Origin: Paludibacteraceae bacterium
GTDB taxonomy: Bacteria > Bacteroidota > Bacteroidia > Bacteroidales > Paludibacteraceae
Length of the DNA: 36,970 nt
Direction: 5' to 3'
Assembly: GCA_017483945.1 (NCBI GenBank)
Contig: JAFUUE010000069.1
Location: 1 to 36,970 of the forward strand
Shown: piece by piece, positions 17,535 to 25,304 of the stretch
Layout of the letters: each line of letters starts with the position of its first letter
Position numbering within the stretch: position 1 is the first letter of the stretch
Program-made: the position numbers and the translations under genes
Notes under the pieces: generated by a model
The model's input: the letters and a program-made list of their open reading frames with translations, nothing else
Told to the model about the DNA's origin: nothing
The model's database searches: none

Positions 17535-17542
17535 CAAAGATA
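17535..17542 (-). promoter_or_regulatory. -7 box of the large exported protein gene
   Basis: TATCTTTG on the minus strand, preceded by TTG as in the other promoters here. It lies about 36 bp before the signal-peptide ATG. No -33 TTTG/TTGC is found at the usual 19-20 bp spacing; a repeat pair (17563-17604) begins there instead, suggesting dependence on an activator. Confidence 0.55.
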
Positions 17543-17562
17543 CAACTTTTCTTCGAAGAAGC

Positions 17563-17649
17563 ACTCTCAAATCGTACAAATCTACTCTCATATCATACAA
17601 AAATGCATACGTTCGTCCCTATATACGGATTTTCGTCCCTAATCGGGAC
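17563..17649. promoter_or_regulatory. Helically phased direct repeats upstream of the large gene
   Basis: Two adjoining 21-bp direct repeats (17563-17583 and 17584-17604, 17 of 21 identical, each with ACTCTCA and a TCRTACAAA core). Next come two identical 10-mers TTCGTCCCTA at 17612-17621 and 17632-17641, exactly 20 bp apart, the second inside a small GTCCC/GGGAC inverted repeat (17635-17649). The spacings of 20 and 21 bp put each pair on one helix face. They sit where an activator would bind, upstream of the -7 box. Confidence 0.6.
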
Positions 17650-17660
17650 TGTTTCCTGTA

Positions 17661-19007
17661 TCAACGTTCCTTAAGAAAACGCCTCAGCAGAAATGCAAGA
17701 AAATACGGGAAAGTGTAGAACTGACCATTCCAACCGATGTTCTTATACCCGAACTTAACGCCGTATTTGACTTCCGAATAAGACTCCCATTTAATAAGAT
17801 TATTGAGGGAAGCCGTTGCCCCATCTTTGGCTTTTACTTCTACGGGAATCAGTGAGTCAACATCGCGAACAAAGAAATCCATCTCCAATGCCGGAGTGTC
17901 ATGTTTATAGAAATAGAGTTGCTCATACCCCGACTTGCGCAACATCTCACCTACTACATTCTCGTATATAGCCCCTTTGTGAGTGCCGAAGTTCTTATTG
18001 GCACGCAGGTCTTCCTGTGCCTCATCATCCAATGAGGCAATTAGCAATCCCGTGTCGTGATAATACAACTTGTAGTTTTCCGGATTGTAATTACCTTTTA
18101 GAGGCAGTTCGACATTATTCAGGCAGTAACAGACATTCACTACTCCTGCTTCCCGGAGCCAATCCACCGCCCCGATATACTCCCGATTACGCGCACCTTT
18201 GGCCACCTTCGAAATCTGGTATTTCTTATTCTCCTTTGCCAGAAAAGTCGAGATATGACTATATACCGCCAGAATCTTCGCTTTGTCACTTTCTTTCGCA
18301 TACTTGGTGATGTCCTCTTCATAATCCTTAAGCAATTGACGCTGCAATTTGAGCGTGCCCTCAAAATGACCATTGTCAATATACCTCTTCACCACCTCCG
18401 GCATCCCGCCTATTGTCATATAGTCGCGGAAAATACGCATCATCGTGTCCATTTCCAGAGCCGAGAAAGGCTGCAATGTAAGCATATGACGATAGAGGTC
18501 TTCTATCTGTTCGCGACTATAGCCTTTTGCCCATAGGAACTCCTCAAAATCCATTGAATGCATCTCAAAGTCCTCTTTGAATCCTACAGCATTGGACTCA
18601 ATTTCTTCATAGTAAATGCCCATCAGCGAACCGGAACAGATGACGTCGTAACGTCCATCCTGACAAAACGATTTGAGCGAGGTCGCGCAGTCCGGACACT
18701 TCTGCAATTCATCAAAGAAAATAAGCGTTTTATTGGGAACAAACTTCCATGAAGGCTCCAACAAGGAGATATTCTTAATAATAGTATCCACCTCATAGCC
18801 GTCATCAAAAATAGCTCTAAACTTCTTCTGAGGCACAAAGTTAATCTCAATTACCGACTCGTAGTTCGCCTTTCCAAACGCCCGGACAGACGCTGTTTTG
18901 CCAATCTGCCGAGCGCCTTTGACTATAAGCGGTTTCCGTTCCGAATTGCTCTTCCACTCCTTAAGATACGCATCTATCTTCCTTTCAAGCAGTTCCATTT
19001 TTAACAT
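17661..19007 (-). CDS. AAA ATPase with DUF4143 C-terminal domain
   Basis: A protein of the archaeal-type ATPase/DUF4143 family, 448 residues, common in Bacteroidales and of unknown cellular role. Walker A is KGARQIGKTAS with Gly31-Thr38; Walker B is TLIFFDE with Asp99 and Glu100. The C-terminal DUF4143 domain (about 205-445) includes EMDFFVRDVDSLIPVEVKAK, matching a PD-(D/E)xK nuclease-fold core of D-x(n)-E-x-K type. All parts are intact. The start may be the first Met (MLKMELLERK) or the fourth residue. Codon use is AT-richer than the neighbouring housekeeping genes, suggesting acquisition by transfer. It has its own promoter (19087-19118) and three phased direct repeats in the leader. Confidence 0.9.
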   Translation of the reverse strand: MLKMELLERKIDAYLKEWKSNSERKPLIVKGARQIGKTASVRAFGKANYESVIEINFVPQKKFRAIFDDGYEVDTIIKNISLLEPSWKFVPNKTLIFFDELQKCPDCATSLKSFCQDGRYDVICSGSLMGIYYEEIESNAVGFKEDFEMHSMDFEEFLWAKGYSREQIEDLYRHMLTLQPFSALEMDTMMRIFRDYMTIGGMPEVVKRYIDNGHFEGTLKLQRQLLKDYEEDITKYAKESDKAKILAVYSHISTFLAKENKKYQISKVAKGARNREYIGAVDWLREAGVVNVCYCLNNVELPLKGNYNPENYKLYYHDTGLLIASLDDEAQEDLRANKNFGTHKGAIYENVVGEMLRKSGYEQLYFYKHDTPALEMDFFVRDVDSLIPVEVKAKDGATASLNNLIKWESYSEVKYGVKFGYKNIGWNGQFYTFPYFLAFLLRRFLKER

Positions 19008-19079
19008 TCACATTTTTACAGTGTTATTTTACCACAAAATCACATTTTCGGCATAATTATTTAGCCAAAAATCACATTT
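19008..19079. promoter_or_regulatory. Three TCACATTT direct repeats at 32-bp intervals
   Basis: TCACATTT occurs at 19008-19015, 19040-19047 and 19072-19079, exactly 32 bp apart each time (three helical turns). The latter two are extended to AAAATCACATTT. They fill the region between the -7 box and the start codon of the AAA ATPase gene, where a repressor or RNA-level regulator could act. An autoregulatory role is an inference. Confidence 0.55.
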
Positions 19080-19086
19080 CCCGCTG

Positions 19087-19118
19087 CAAATATACAACTT
19101 TTTCCCGATATACACAAA
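19087..19118 (-). promoter_or_regulatory. Bacteroidetes promoter of AAA ATPase gene
   Basis: Minus strand -7 TATATTTG (19087-19094) and -33 TTTG (19115-19118), 20 bp apart. The leader to the ATG at 19007 is about 75 nt. Confidence 0.7.
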
Positions 19119-19191
19119 CGAAAGTTGTAAAATATAGTATTACTTCCCACCGATTTTACACCCAAAGTGCCGGTTTTCACTCAAAGTAATA

Positions 19192-19217
19192 AAACCGACA
19201 TCAGTTGATGCCGGTTT
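19192..19217 (-). terminator. Hairpin overlapping the AraC-type gene stop codon
   Basis: An 11-bp stem (19192-19202 with 19207-19217; one G-U pair in minus RNA), loop of 4 nt. It includes the stop codon at 19201-19203. The U-tract is short (AATAAAA on the plus strand), so it may be a weak terminator. Confidence 0.55.
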
Positions 19218-20271
19218 GGGCTTTGCGGAAAGCAAGAGGAGTAAGGGAGGTGTGCTGCTTGAAGACGCGGTAGAAGGTCTGCTCGGAGGCAAAACCACTC
19301 AGGGCTATCGCGTCGGCAACGGCGGCCTTGTCGGTCGTGTAGCGGGTGTCACCGAGAATCATCTTCGCATACTCGACCCGCTGCCGGGCGACATAGTGCG
19401 AGAAAGAGACGCCGTAGGTGCGGTTGATAGCCGACGAGATATACGTGCGGTTGCTGTTCAACAGCTTAGCCAAGTCGTAGATAGTCAGACCGGGACGCTT
19501 GTAGAGCATCTGCTCACGCATCGTCGCGTCAATACGACGAATCAGTTCGTCGGGGCTCTCCTCCTCGTTCGCGGCAGTCGGGGAAGAGTCGTCCGCCGCC
19601 TCGGCCGGGAGGGTCGTATGCGCGGCGATAAAACCCAGCCCGAACAGGAGAACAGACATGACCACCGCCGGGACCAACAGAATAGTATCATGCGTGAAGT
19701 ACTCCCGCCCGAAGAAGTTCAGCACCATGGACACGGCCGCCGTCACGGCAAAGAGGATGAGCCACAGATGCACAGGACGCAGGAGATAGCTGCGGTCGTC
19801 CGAATAGGTGTTGTCCATGTGACGAATGGTCGTGTGCACGAGTTGATACCCGCGCACAAGCACCCACACTACCTGCACCGCAAAACACATGCGGCAGATG
19901 AGGGAGAGAGAGTCATGGTCCATCACCCCGCCCCAACGACAGAGCGGATAGAGAATAGCCACCGCCACAGGCGGAACGAGCAGCACCGGCACCTCCCCCC
20001 CCACCGGGGCGCGCACAAGTGCGCGCAGGTAGGCGTAATACAAGGGATAGACGCAGAGGTTAACGACCGCGTAGCTCCATTCGCCGGCCACCGATTCCAC
20101 ATCCGAGAAGAACAACCAGTGGTCAAGATAGAGGACCGTGGCGGCCAGATAGAAGAGCAGGACCGCGGCCCTGACGCGCGGCTCGTCTATCGGGTAGAAA
20201 CAGCGAACAAGGAAGAATATGCTCCAAAAGAAGCATATAAAGAATGGAAACGATATTACAAAATGGAGTAT
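19201..20271 (-). CDS. Membrane-anchored AraC-family regulator, no conventional start codon
   Basis: Transcription regulator with an N-terminal multi-helix membrane part (about six hydrophobic segments) and a C-terminal AraC-type double helix-turn-helix (last 100 residues: LTIYDLAKLLNSNRTYISSA and GFASEQTFYRVFKQHTSLTP). The signal sensed is unknown. The first ATG/GTG/TTG start in frame is a TTG at 20115, but 52 residues of sensible sequence precede it, including a strongly hydrophobic stretch with FVISFPFFICFFWSIFFLV. The frame stays open back to the stop codon of the Bax-inhibitor gene (20278-20280), which is in the same frame. I placed the start provisionally at the ATA at 20271. Reinitiation, readthrough or a rare start are all possible. 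Confidence 0.75.
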   Translation of the reverse strand: MLHFVISFPFFICFFWSIFFLVRCFYPIDEPRVRAAVLLFYLAATVLYLDHWLFFSDVESVAGEWSYAVVNLCVYPLYYAYLRALVRAPVGGEVPVLLVPPVAVAILYPLCRWGGVMDHDSLSLICRMCFAVQVVWVLVRGYQLVHTTIRHMDNTYSDDRSYLLRPVHLWLILFAVTAAVSMVLNFFGREYFTHDTILLVPAVVMSVLLFGLGFIAAHTTLPAEAADDSSPTAANEEESPDELIRRIDATMREQMLYKRPGLTIYDLAKLLNSNRTYISSAINRTYGVSFSHYVARQRVEYAKMILGDTRYTTDKAAVADAIALSGFASEQTFYRVFKQHTSLTPLAFRKAQTGIN

Positions 20272-20277
20272 CGAGCG

Positions 20278-20982
20278 TTACTTGCGTTTACCGAACAGAC
20301 TGAGCAGGCGGATAAAGAGGTTGATGAAGTCGAGATACAGCGAGAGTGCCCCGAGGAGCGCAAGCTTCATATTGCCCTCATTGACAGTCTCCTCATTGAG
20401 CATAAGCAGACGGATATTCTGCGCGTCATACACCGTCAGTCCGGCGAAGATGACCACTCCCGCAATGTTAATCAATAGGCTGTTAGGGTCGCCGAAGAAG
20501 TAGGCGACGACCATCGCGATGAGGAGGCCCCAGAGCGCCATGATGAGGAAGGTCCCCAGTCGGCTGAGGTCTTTCTTGGTGACCGTTCCGATGACCGCCA
20601 GTCCGGCGAACATGCCCGCGGTGATGAAGAACACCTGGCCGATGCTGCCGAGTTCAAACGCAAGGAAGATACTGCTGAACACAACGCCGTTGAGCGTGCA
20701 ATAGAGCACAAAGAGCAGCGAGGCCACTGAGAAACTGAGTTTCTGAATCAGCGCGCTGAGCAGGCCTACCAGTATCAGCTCGGCGATAAACAGGCCCCAG
20801 AGAACGGCAGAGCTGCCGAACACAATGCTCAGTATAGCGGGCGAGGAGGCCACGTACCATGCCACAAGGCCGGTGAGGGCGAGTCCTCCGGTCATCCAGA
20901 GATAGACGTTACGCATGAGTTGGCCCACGACTTCCTGACGACGCTCATCGATGACGGTGTTTTCCATTGTCAAATCTTCCAT
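20278..20982 (-). CDS. Bax inhibitor-1/YccA family membrane protein
   Basis: The protein has 234 residues with seven hydrophobic segments from about residue 27 onward and a basic C-terminus (LFGKRK). It matches the bacterial BI-1/YccA/YbhL group, whose members are proposed pH-sensitive calcium-leak channels or modulators of membrane proteolysis; its role here is unknown. The motif FAGLTVYDAQNIRLL (about 180-194) is characteristic, with the conserved Asp in the last helices. Start is MEDLTMENTV or the second Met. It is the first gene of a two-gene unit with the AraC-type gene, and its TAA is the only separation from that open frame. Confidence 0.93.
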   Translation of the reverse strand: MEDLTMENTVIDERRQEVVGQLMRNVYLWMTGGLALTGLVAWYVASSPAILSIVFGSSAVLWGLFIAELILVGLLSALIQKLSFSVASLLFVLYCTLNGVVFSSIFLAFELGSIGQVFFITAGMFAGLAVIGTVTKKDLSRLGTFLIMALWGLLIAMVVAYFFGDPNSLLINIAGVVIFAGLTVYDAQNIRLLMLNEETVNEGNMKLALLGALSLYLDFINLFIRLLSLFGKRK

Positions 20983-21014
20983 AGTGATATAGTTTTATTG
21001 GTGAATATCGGCTA

Positions 21015-21045
21015 CAAAGGTACACATTATTTCTGACATACGCAA
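21015..21045 (-). promoter_or_regulatory. Bacteroidetes promoter of BI-1/AraC unit
   Basis: Minus strand -7 TACCTTTG (21015-21022) and -33 TTGC (21042-21045), 19 bp apart, 32 bp before the ATG at 20982. The -33 lies just beyond the dnaK terminator. Confidence 0.75.
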
Positions 21046-21057
21046 TAGGGGAGAGTG

Positions 21058-21092
21058 AAAAAACGCACCCCGCAAGTGTTTTGCGGGGTGCG
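21058..21092 (-). terminator. Intrinsic terminator of dnaK
   Basis: A perfect 12-bp stem CGCACCCCGCAA (21064-21075) with 21081-21092, 5-nt loop, and A6 at 21058-21063 providing the minus-strand U-tract. It sits about 118 bp past the dnaK stop; the sequence between holds nothing recognisable. Confidence 0.85.
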
Positions 21093-21209
21093 CGGTCTGT
21101 CATTCTATGTTGCGGGAGAGCCGTGTCTGATGACCCGATCGCGGGCGCGGTCTGTGACCGAGACGAGAAGCCCGCGTCTCAGGTGGGGCTGTCCCGGGTG
21201 GTTTCAGGA

Positions 21210-23126
21210 TTACTTAACTTCCTCGAAGTCCACGTCCTCGGCGGCGTTGTTATCGCCGGACTTGCCGTTGCCTGCGTTCTGTCCGCCGAAGTCCTGCGGT
21301 CCGGCCTGTGCGCCCTGTGCGCCTTGTGCGGCGTACATCTCGCTGGCTACGGCCTGGAAGGCGGTCATCACGTCGTTGGTGTAGCGTTCGCAAGCGTCTG
21401 CGTCCTTCTTCTCGTAGGCCTCTTTGAGGTTCTTGAGAGCGGCTTCAATCGGCGCTTTCTTGTCCGCGGCAATCTTGTCTCCGAGTTCAGCCAGTTGCTT
21501 CTCGGTCTGGAAGATGGTGGAGTCAGCCTTGTTGAGTTTGTCGGCATGCTCTTTGGCCTTCTTGTCCGCCTCGGCGTTGGCCTCGGCTTCGGCCTTCATG
21601 CGCTTAATCTCCTCGTCGCTGAGTCCGCTGCTGGCCTCGATACGGATTTTCTGCTCCTTGCCGGTCGCCTTGTCGCGTGCGCTGACATTGAGGATACCGT
21701 TGGCATCGATGTCGAAGGTCACTTCAATCTGCGGTTCGCCGCGGCGTGCGGGCATGATGCCGTCGAGGTGGAAGATGCCGATTTGCTTGTTCTGTGCGGC
21801 CATGGGGCGCTCACCCTGGAGGACCTTGATTTCGACAGAGGGTTGGTTGTCCACGGCTGTGGAGAAGATCTCCGTCTTCTTGGTCGGGATAGTGGTGTTG
21901 GCCTCAATCATGCGTGTCATGACTCCGCCCATGGTCTCAATACCGAGGCTCAGCGGCGTGACGTCGAGCAGGAGCACATCCTTGACTTCTCCGGTGAGGA
22001 CGCCGCCCTGGATGGCAGCACCTACGGCCACTACTTCGTCGGGGTTGACGCCCTTGGAGGGCACTTTGCCGAAGAATTTCTCGACAGCCTGCTGGATAGC
22101 AGGGATACGTGTCGAACCGCCCACGAGGATAATCTCGTCGATGTCGCTTGTGCTCAGGCCGGCGTTCTGGAGCGCGGTACGGCAGGGAGCGATGGTGCGC
22201 TGGATGAGGTCGTCGATGAGTTGCTCAAACTTAGCGCGTGTCAGTGTCTTAACGAGGTGTGCGGGTATGCCGTTGACGGGCATGATGTAGGGCAGGTTAA
22301 TCTCGGTAGAGGTGGTGTTGGAGAGCTCAATCTTGGCTTTCTCTGCGGCCTCTTTGAGTCGCTGCATGGCCATCGGGTCCTTGCTCAGGTCGGCTCCGCC
22401 GTTCTCGTTCTTGAACTCCTGAACGAGCCAGTCGATGATGCGGTGGTCGAAGTCGTCACCTCCGAGGTGGGTGTCGCCGTCGGTAGCCTTCACTTCAAAG
22501 ACGCCGTCGCCGAGTTCGAGTACCGAGACATCGTGCGTACCGCCGCCGCAGTCGAAGACGACAATCTTCATATCCTTGTTGGACTTGTCGAGTCCGTAGG
22601 CCAGGGCCGCAGCCGTAGGCTCGTTGACGATACGGCGGACGTGGAGTCCGGCTATCTCGCCGGCCTCCTTGGTGGCCTGACGCTGGCTGTCGTTGAAGTA
22701 AGCGGGCACGGTGATGACGGCCTCGGTCACTTCCTGTCCGAGGTAGTCCTCGGCGGTTTTCTTCATCTTCTGGAGGATGATAGCGCTAATTTCCTGGGGC
22801 GTATAGAGGCGTCCGTCGATGTCCACGCGGGGGGTGTTGTTGTCGCCGCGCACTACCTTGTAGGGAACGCGTGCGATTTCTCCGCTGAGGCGGTCGTATG
22901 TCTCGCCCATGAGGCGCTTGATGCTATAGACTGTTTTGGTCGGGTTGGTGATGGCCTGACGCTTAGCGGGGTCACCCACCTTGCGCTCGCCGCCTTCCAC
23001 GAAACCTACAACAGAAGGAGTGGTGCGCTTGCCTTCGCTGTTGGCTATTACAATAGGCTCATTGCCTTCCATGACTGCAACACAGGAGTTAGTTGTGCCC
23101 AAGTCGATTCCGATAATCTTTGACAT
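21210..23126 (-). CDS. dnaK: Chaperone DnaK (Hsp70)
   Basis: ATP-dependent cytoplasmic chaperone of 638 residues, the normal length. The ATPase domain opens [20 protein letters not shown]; the [20 protein letters not shown] segment (about 331-350) and linker [12 protein letters not shown] (about 384-395) are standard. The substrate-binding domain and a lid with a Gly/Ala/Gln-rich tail follow, ending DVDFEEVK. One oddity: the phosphate-2 loop reads [11 protein letters not shown] (Cys193, His198) where Hsp70s normally have Leu and Phe. The catalytic Gly-Gly-Gly-Thr and Asp are kept. It is monocistronic here: dnaJ and grpE are not adjacent. Confidence 0.98.
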   Translation of the reverse strand: MSKIIGIDLGTTNSCVAVMEGNEPIVIANSEGKRTTPSVVGFVEGGERKVGDPAKRQAITNPTKTVYSIKRLMGETYDRLSGEIARVPYKVVRGDNNTPRVDIDGRLYTPQEISAIILQKMKKTAEDYLGQEVTEAVITVPAYFNDSQRQATKEAGEIAGLHVRRIVNEPTAAALAYGLDKSNKDMKIVVFDCGGGTHDVSVLELGDGVFEVKATDGDTHLGGDDFDHRIIDWLVQEFKNENGGADLSKDPMAMQRLKEAAEKAKIELSNTTSTEINLPYIMPVNGIPAHLVKTLTRAKFEQLIDDLIQRTIAPCRTALQNAGLSTSDIDEIILVGGSTRIPAIQQAVEKFFGKVPSKGVNPDEVVAVGAAIQGGVLTGEVKDVLLLDVTPLSLGIETMGGVMTRMIEANTTIPTKKTEIFSTAVDNQPSVEIKVLQGERPMAAQNKQIGIFHLDGIMPARRGEPQIEVTFDIDANGILNVSARDKATGKEQKIRIEASSGLSDEEIKRMKAEAEANAEADKKAKEHADKLNKADSTIFQTEKQLAELGDKIAADKKAPIEAALKNLKEAYEKKDADACERYTNDVMTAFQAVASEMYAAQGAQGAQAGPQDFGGQNAGNGKSGDNNAAEDVDFEEVK

Positions 23127-23204
23127 AGTTGTATAGTTTTTTAGTTTGACATTCTGTTTGGTTCCGTCGGCGCTGATGTTGCGCTTCGGATTCGCTATAG
23201 AATA

Positions 23205-23222
23205 GACAAACCTTGTGCCAAA
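23205..23222 (-). promoter_or_regulatory. Possible sigma-54-like promoter upstream of dnaK
   Basis: On the minus strand TTGGCACA-AGGT-TTGTC matches the -24/-12 consensus TGGCAC-N5-TTGC at most positions, including the GG spacing. It is 80-95 bp upstream of the dnaK ATG. No TAnnTTTG box was found in this gap. Two mismatches and lack of any activator site make this tentative. Confidence 0.25.
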
Positions 23223-23242
23223 GTGTTATTTGTCAGTCGGGA

Positions 23243-23380
23243 CTGCCAAATTGGCAGGAACGGTCTCCCGAACCTGACCCGAACCTGACCCGAACCTGAG
23301 GGGCGGATTCGGCTGATTCATAGTGCGATAACAGGGTCAGCATCGTTCCAGGTTCGTTCCAGGTTCGTTAGGCGCTCGCG
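23243..23380. repeat. Palindrome plus 11-bp arrays in inverted arrangement
   Basis: Palindrome CTGCCAA-A-TTGGCAG (23243-23257), then CGAACCTGACC units at 23269-23279, 23280-23290 and an imperfect third from 23291. After a 40-bp centre, CGTTCCAGGTT is repeated at 23344-23354 and 23355-23365, running into CGTTAGG. The right unit is close to the reverse complement of the left (8 of 11). It lies between the lplA stop (23416) and the dnaK promoter region. Confidence 0.88.
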
Positions 23381-23415
23381 AACGGACTGGTAATCAAGCG
23401 GATGCCGAGGGGGAA

Positions 23416-24036
23416 TCAGAAGCGGGAGAAGGCGTGCTCGATGTGGGCGCGCAGGGCGAAGATGTCAGGGAAGACGTCTGTCAGTTCGGTCAGGTTGGCC
23501 ACGCGCTGGCGTACGGAGGCCACGCCGTGCTTGGAGAGCTTCGTCTGCGAGGGTGTGAGCGCCTGCATCATGGCGTCGAGATTGACGTCGAAGAGGAGCG
23601 TGCTGTGGACGATGGTGCCGGTGGGTGTGGTGTAGGAGGCACAGCCGGAGACCTTCCTGTCACGGACGAGCACGTCGTTGTGCGTCGTGGTGACGGCGGG
23701 CAGTCCGCCGTCTTGCAGGGCCTGACAGAGCATGCGGAGGAAGTCGGCAAAGACAACCTCGCTGTGGGGCGAGGGGGAGATGAGGGAGAGCATGAGGTTG
23801 CCCGAGTCGGCATAGACGCAGCCTCCCCCGCTCTTGCGCTGCACGACGGCTATGCCGTGCTCGCGGCAGTAGGCCTGATTGAGCTCAGCCTCAGCCTGCT
23901 GATGGCGTCCGTAGATGACGGTGGGCGCAACAATCCACGTGAAGAAGAGGGGTTCTTGCACATCGCGCACCAGTTGTTGCTCGAGGTCGAGATAGTCGGT
24001 GAGCGGGAGTTTTTCGGGGAAACGGAGTATTTTCAT
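23416..24036 (-). CDS. lplA: Lipoate--protein ligase A family protein, short form
   Basis: Attaches lipoate (or an octanoyl group) to lipoyl domains. The protein has 206 residues: the catalytic LplA/BPL fold only. The binding loop is VQRKSGGGCVYADSGNLM (about 65-82) and the conserved lysine is Lys128 in DRKVSGCA. The accessory C-terminal domain of E. coli LplA (338 residues) is absent, so the reaction may need a separate partner, or the enzyme may act as an octanoyl- or lipoyl-transferase. Its ATG overlaps the guaD stop by 4 bp; it ends the nitroreductase-pdxA-alaS-gtrA-guaD-lplA series. Confidence 0.85.
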   Translation of the reverse strand: MKILRFPEKLPLTDYLDLEQQLVRDVQEPLFFTWIVAPTVIYGRHQQAEAELNQAYCREHGIAVVQRKSGGGCVYADSGNLMLSLISPSPHSEVVFADFLRMLCQALQDGGLPAVTTTHNDVLVRDRKVSGCASYTTPTGTIVHSTLLFDVNLDAMMQALTPSQTKLSKHGVASVRQRVANLTELTDVFPDIFALRAHIEHAFSRF

Positions 24037-25304
24037 TCCAGTGGGGGTTCGGGCAGTTCGCGACCGGCGCAGAAACGGACGCGTATGTCGCGGTCGTCTC
24101 CGAGGTAGATATAGCGCTCCAGCCGCTGCTCGACTGTATAGTTATCGAAATTGAGATAGGAGTCATCCACGACGAGGGCGTCGAAGTCATAGCCGGGCTC
24201 GAAGGAGCCGACATGTCCGAAGAAGGAGCCTCCGCCCTTGGTGGCAAGATAGAAGACCTCGCTCAAGCTGAGGAAGCGGCACCGGCCCTTGCTCTCGGCA
24301 TAGCGGAGTTTGCTGACTTGAATAGCATACTGCATCACGCGCAGCATGGACATGTTATGCCCGGCCGAGACATCCGTGCCCAAGGCCACGCGCATCCCCT
24401 GCTCCATGAAGGTACGCACGGGCGCGATGCCGCTGGAGAGGTTGCTGTTGGACATGGGACAGTGGACCACATAGACGCCGTTGCGCTTCATGAGTTCGAG
24501 CTCTTCGCCCTCCGTATAGCAGCAGTGGGCCATGAGTGTGGGCGTCTGGCCGAAGAGTCCGTGGCGGTAGTAGGCGTCTCCGTACGAAGAGGCGTCGGGG
24601 CAGAGGCTGTGCACCCATTCGACTTCGGACATATTCTCACTAAGATGCGACTGGACTGGCAGTTGCAGCTCCTCGGCGAGTTGCCCGAGCCGGTGCAGCA
24701 TCGTGTCGGAGCAGGAGGGCACAAAACGCGGTGTGATGATGGGGTGCACAAGCGGGTTAGCGCGCAGATGCTCCACGAGTCGGCGCGTTCCCTCGACGAC
24801 CTCCTCGGTCGTATTAGACAGGTAGTCGGGGCTGTTGCGGTCCATGCCCACCAGGCCGACATAAGCCCCGAGGCCGGCCTCGGTGAACAGGTCGGCCAGC
24901 AGGAGCGTAGCCTCGGGGTGGATAGTGGCAAAGACAGCACTGCGCATGGTGCCCTGCATCCACAGTTCGTGCACGAAGCGGCGGTAGATATGCCCGGCAT
25001 AAGTGATGTCGGCAAAGCGCCGCTCCTCGGGGAACGTGTAGGTATTGAGCCACGGCAGGAGCTCCAAGTCCATCGCGAGGCTCATGTTACGATACTGCGG
25101 CGCATGGACGTGCAGGTCGTTCATGGCGGGGATGAGCAGTCGGTCGCCGAAGTCGGTGACGGGGACGTCGCGGAGGTCGTCCGGCAGCGTCGGGCAGAGC
25201 CGCTCGACCCTACCCTCGTCCGAGACGATGACATAGCCCCGCTCGAGCACTTGGAAAGCGTCGGGCGTGGGCGTATGCAGTATATTAGCGCGATAAATCT
25301 TCAT
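24033..25304 (-). CDS. guaD: Guanine deaminase
   Basis: Zinc amidohydrolase converting guanine to xanthine and ammonia. The protein has 423 residues from [17 protein letters not shown]; a longer reading would run deep into gtrA. Metal and active-site residues are visible: His65 and His67 in NDLHVHAPQYR (the guanine-deaminase form of the motif), His220 and Glu223 in SHLSENMSE, His260 in AHCCYTEGE, and Asp311 in LGTDVSAGHN. TPRFVPSCS (about 191-199) is also typical. The start overlaps gtrA by 20 bp and the stop overlaps lplA by 4 bp. No xanthine dehydrogenase or purine permease is nearby. Confidence 0.94.
   Translation of the reverse strand: MKIYRANILHTPTPDAFQVLERGYVIVSDEGRVERLCPTLPDDLRDVPVTDFGDRLLIPAMNDLHVHAPQYRNMSLAMDLELLPWLNTYTFPEERRFADITYAGHIYRRFVHELWMQGTMRSAVFATIHPEATLLLADLFTEAGLGAYVGLVGMDRNSPDYLSNTTEEVVEGTRRLVEHLRANPLVHPIITPRFVPSCSDTMLHRLGQLAEELQLPVQSHLSENMSEVEWVHSLCPDASSYGDAYYRHGLFGQTPTLMAHCCYTEGEELELMKRNGVYVVHCPMSNSNLSSGIAPVRTFMEQGMRVALGTDVSAGHNMSMLRVMQYAIQVSKLRYAESKGRCRFLSLSEVFYLATKGGGSFFGHVGSFEPGYDFDALVVDDSYLNFDNYTVEQRLERYIYLGDDRDIRVRFCAGRELPEPPLE

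Noticed and set aside
20113-20115. Using TTG at 20115 as the start of the AraC-type protein
   Set aside because: It would remove an evident hydrophobic N-terminal segment encoded in the open frame upstream; kept only as an alternative.
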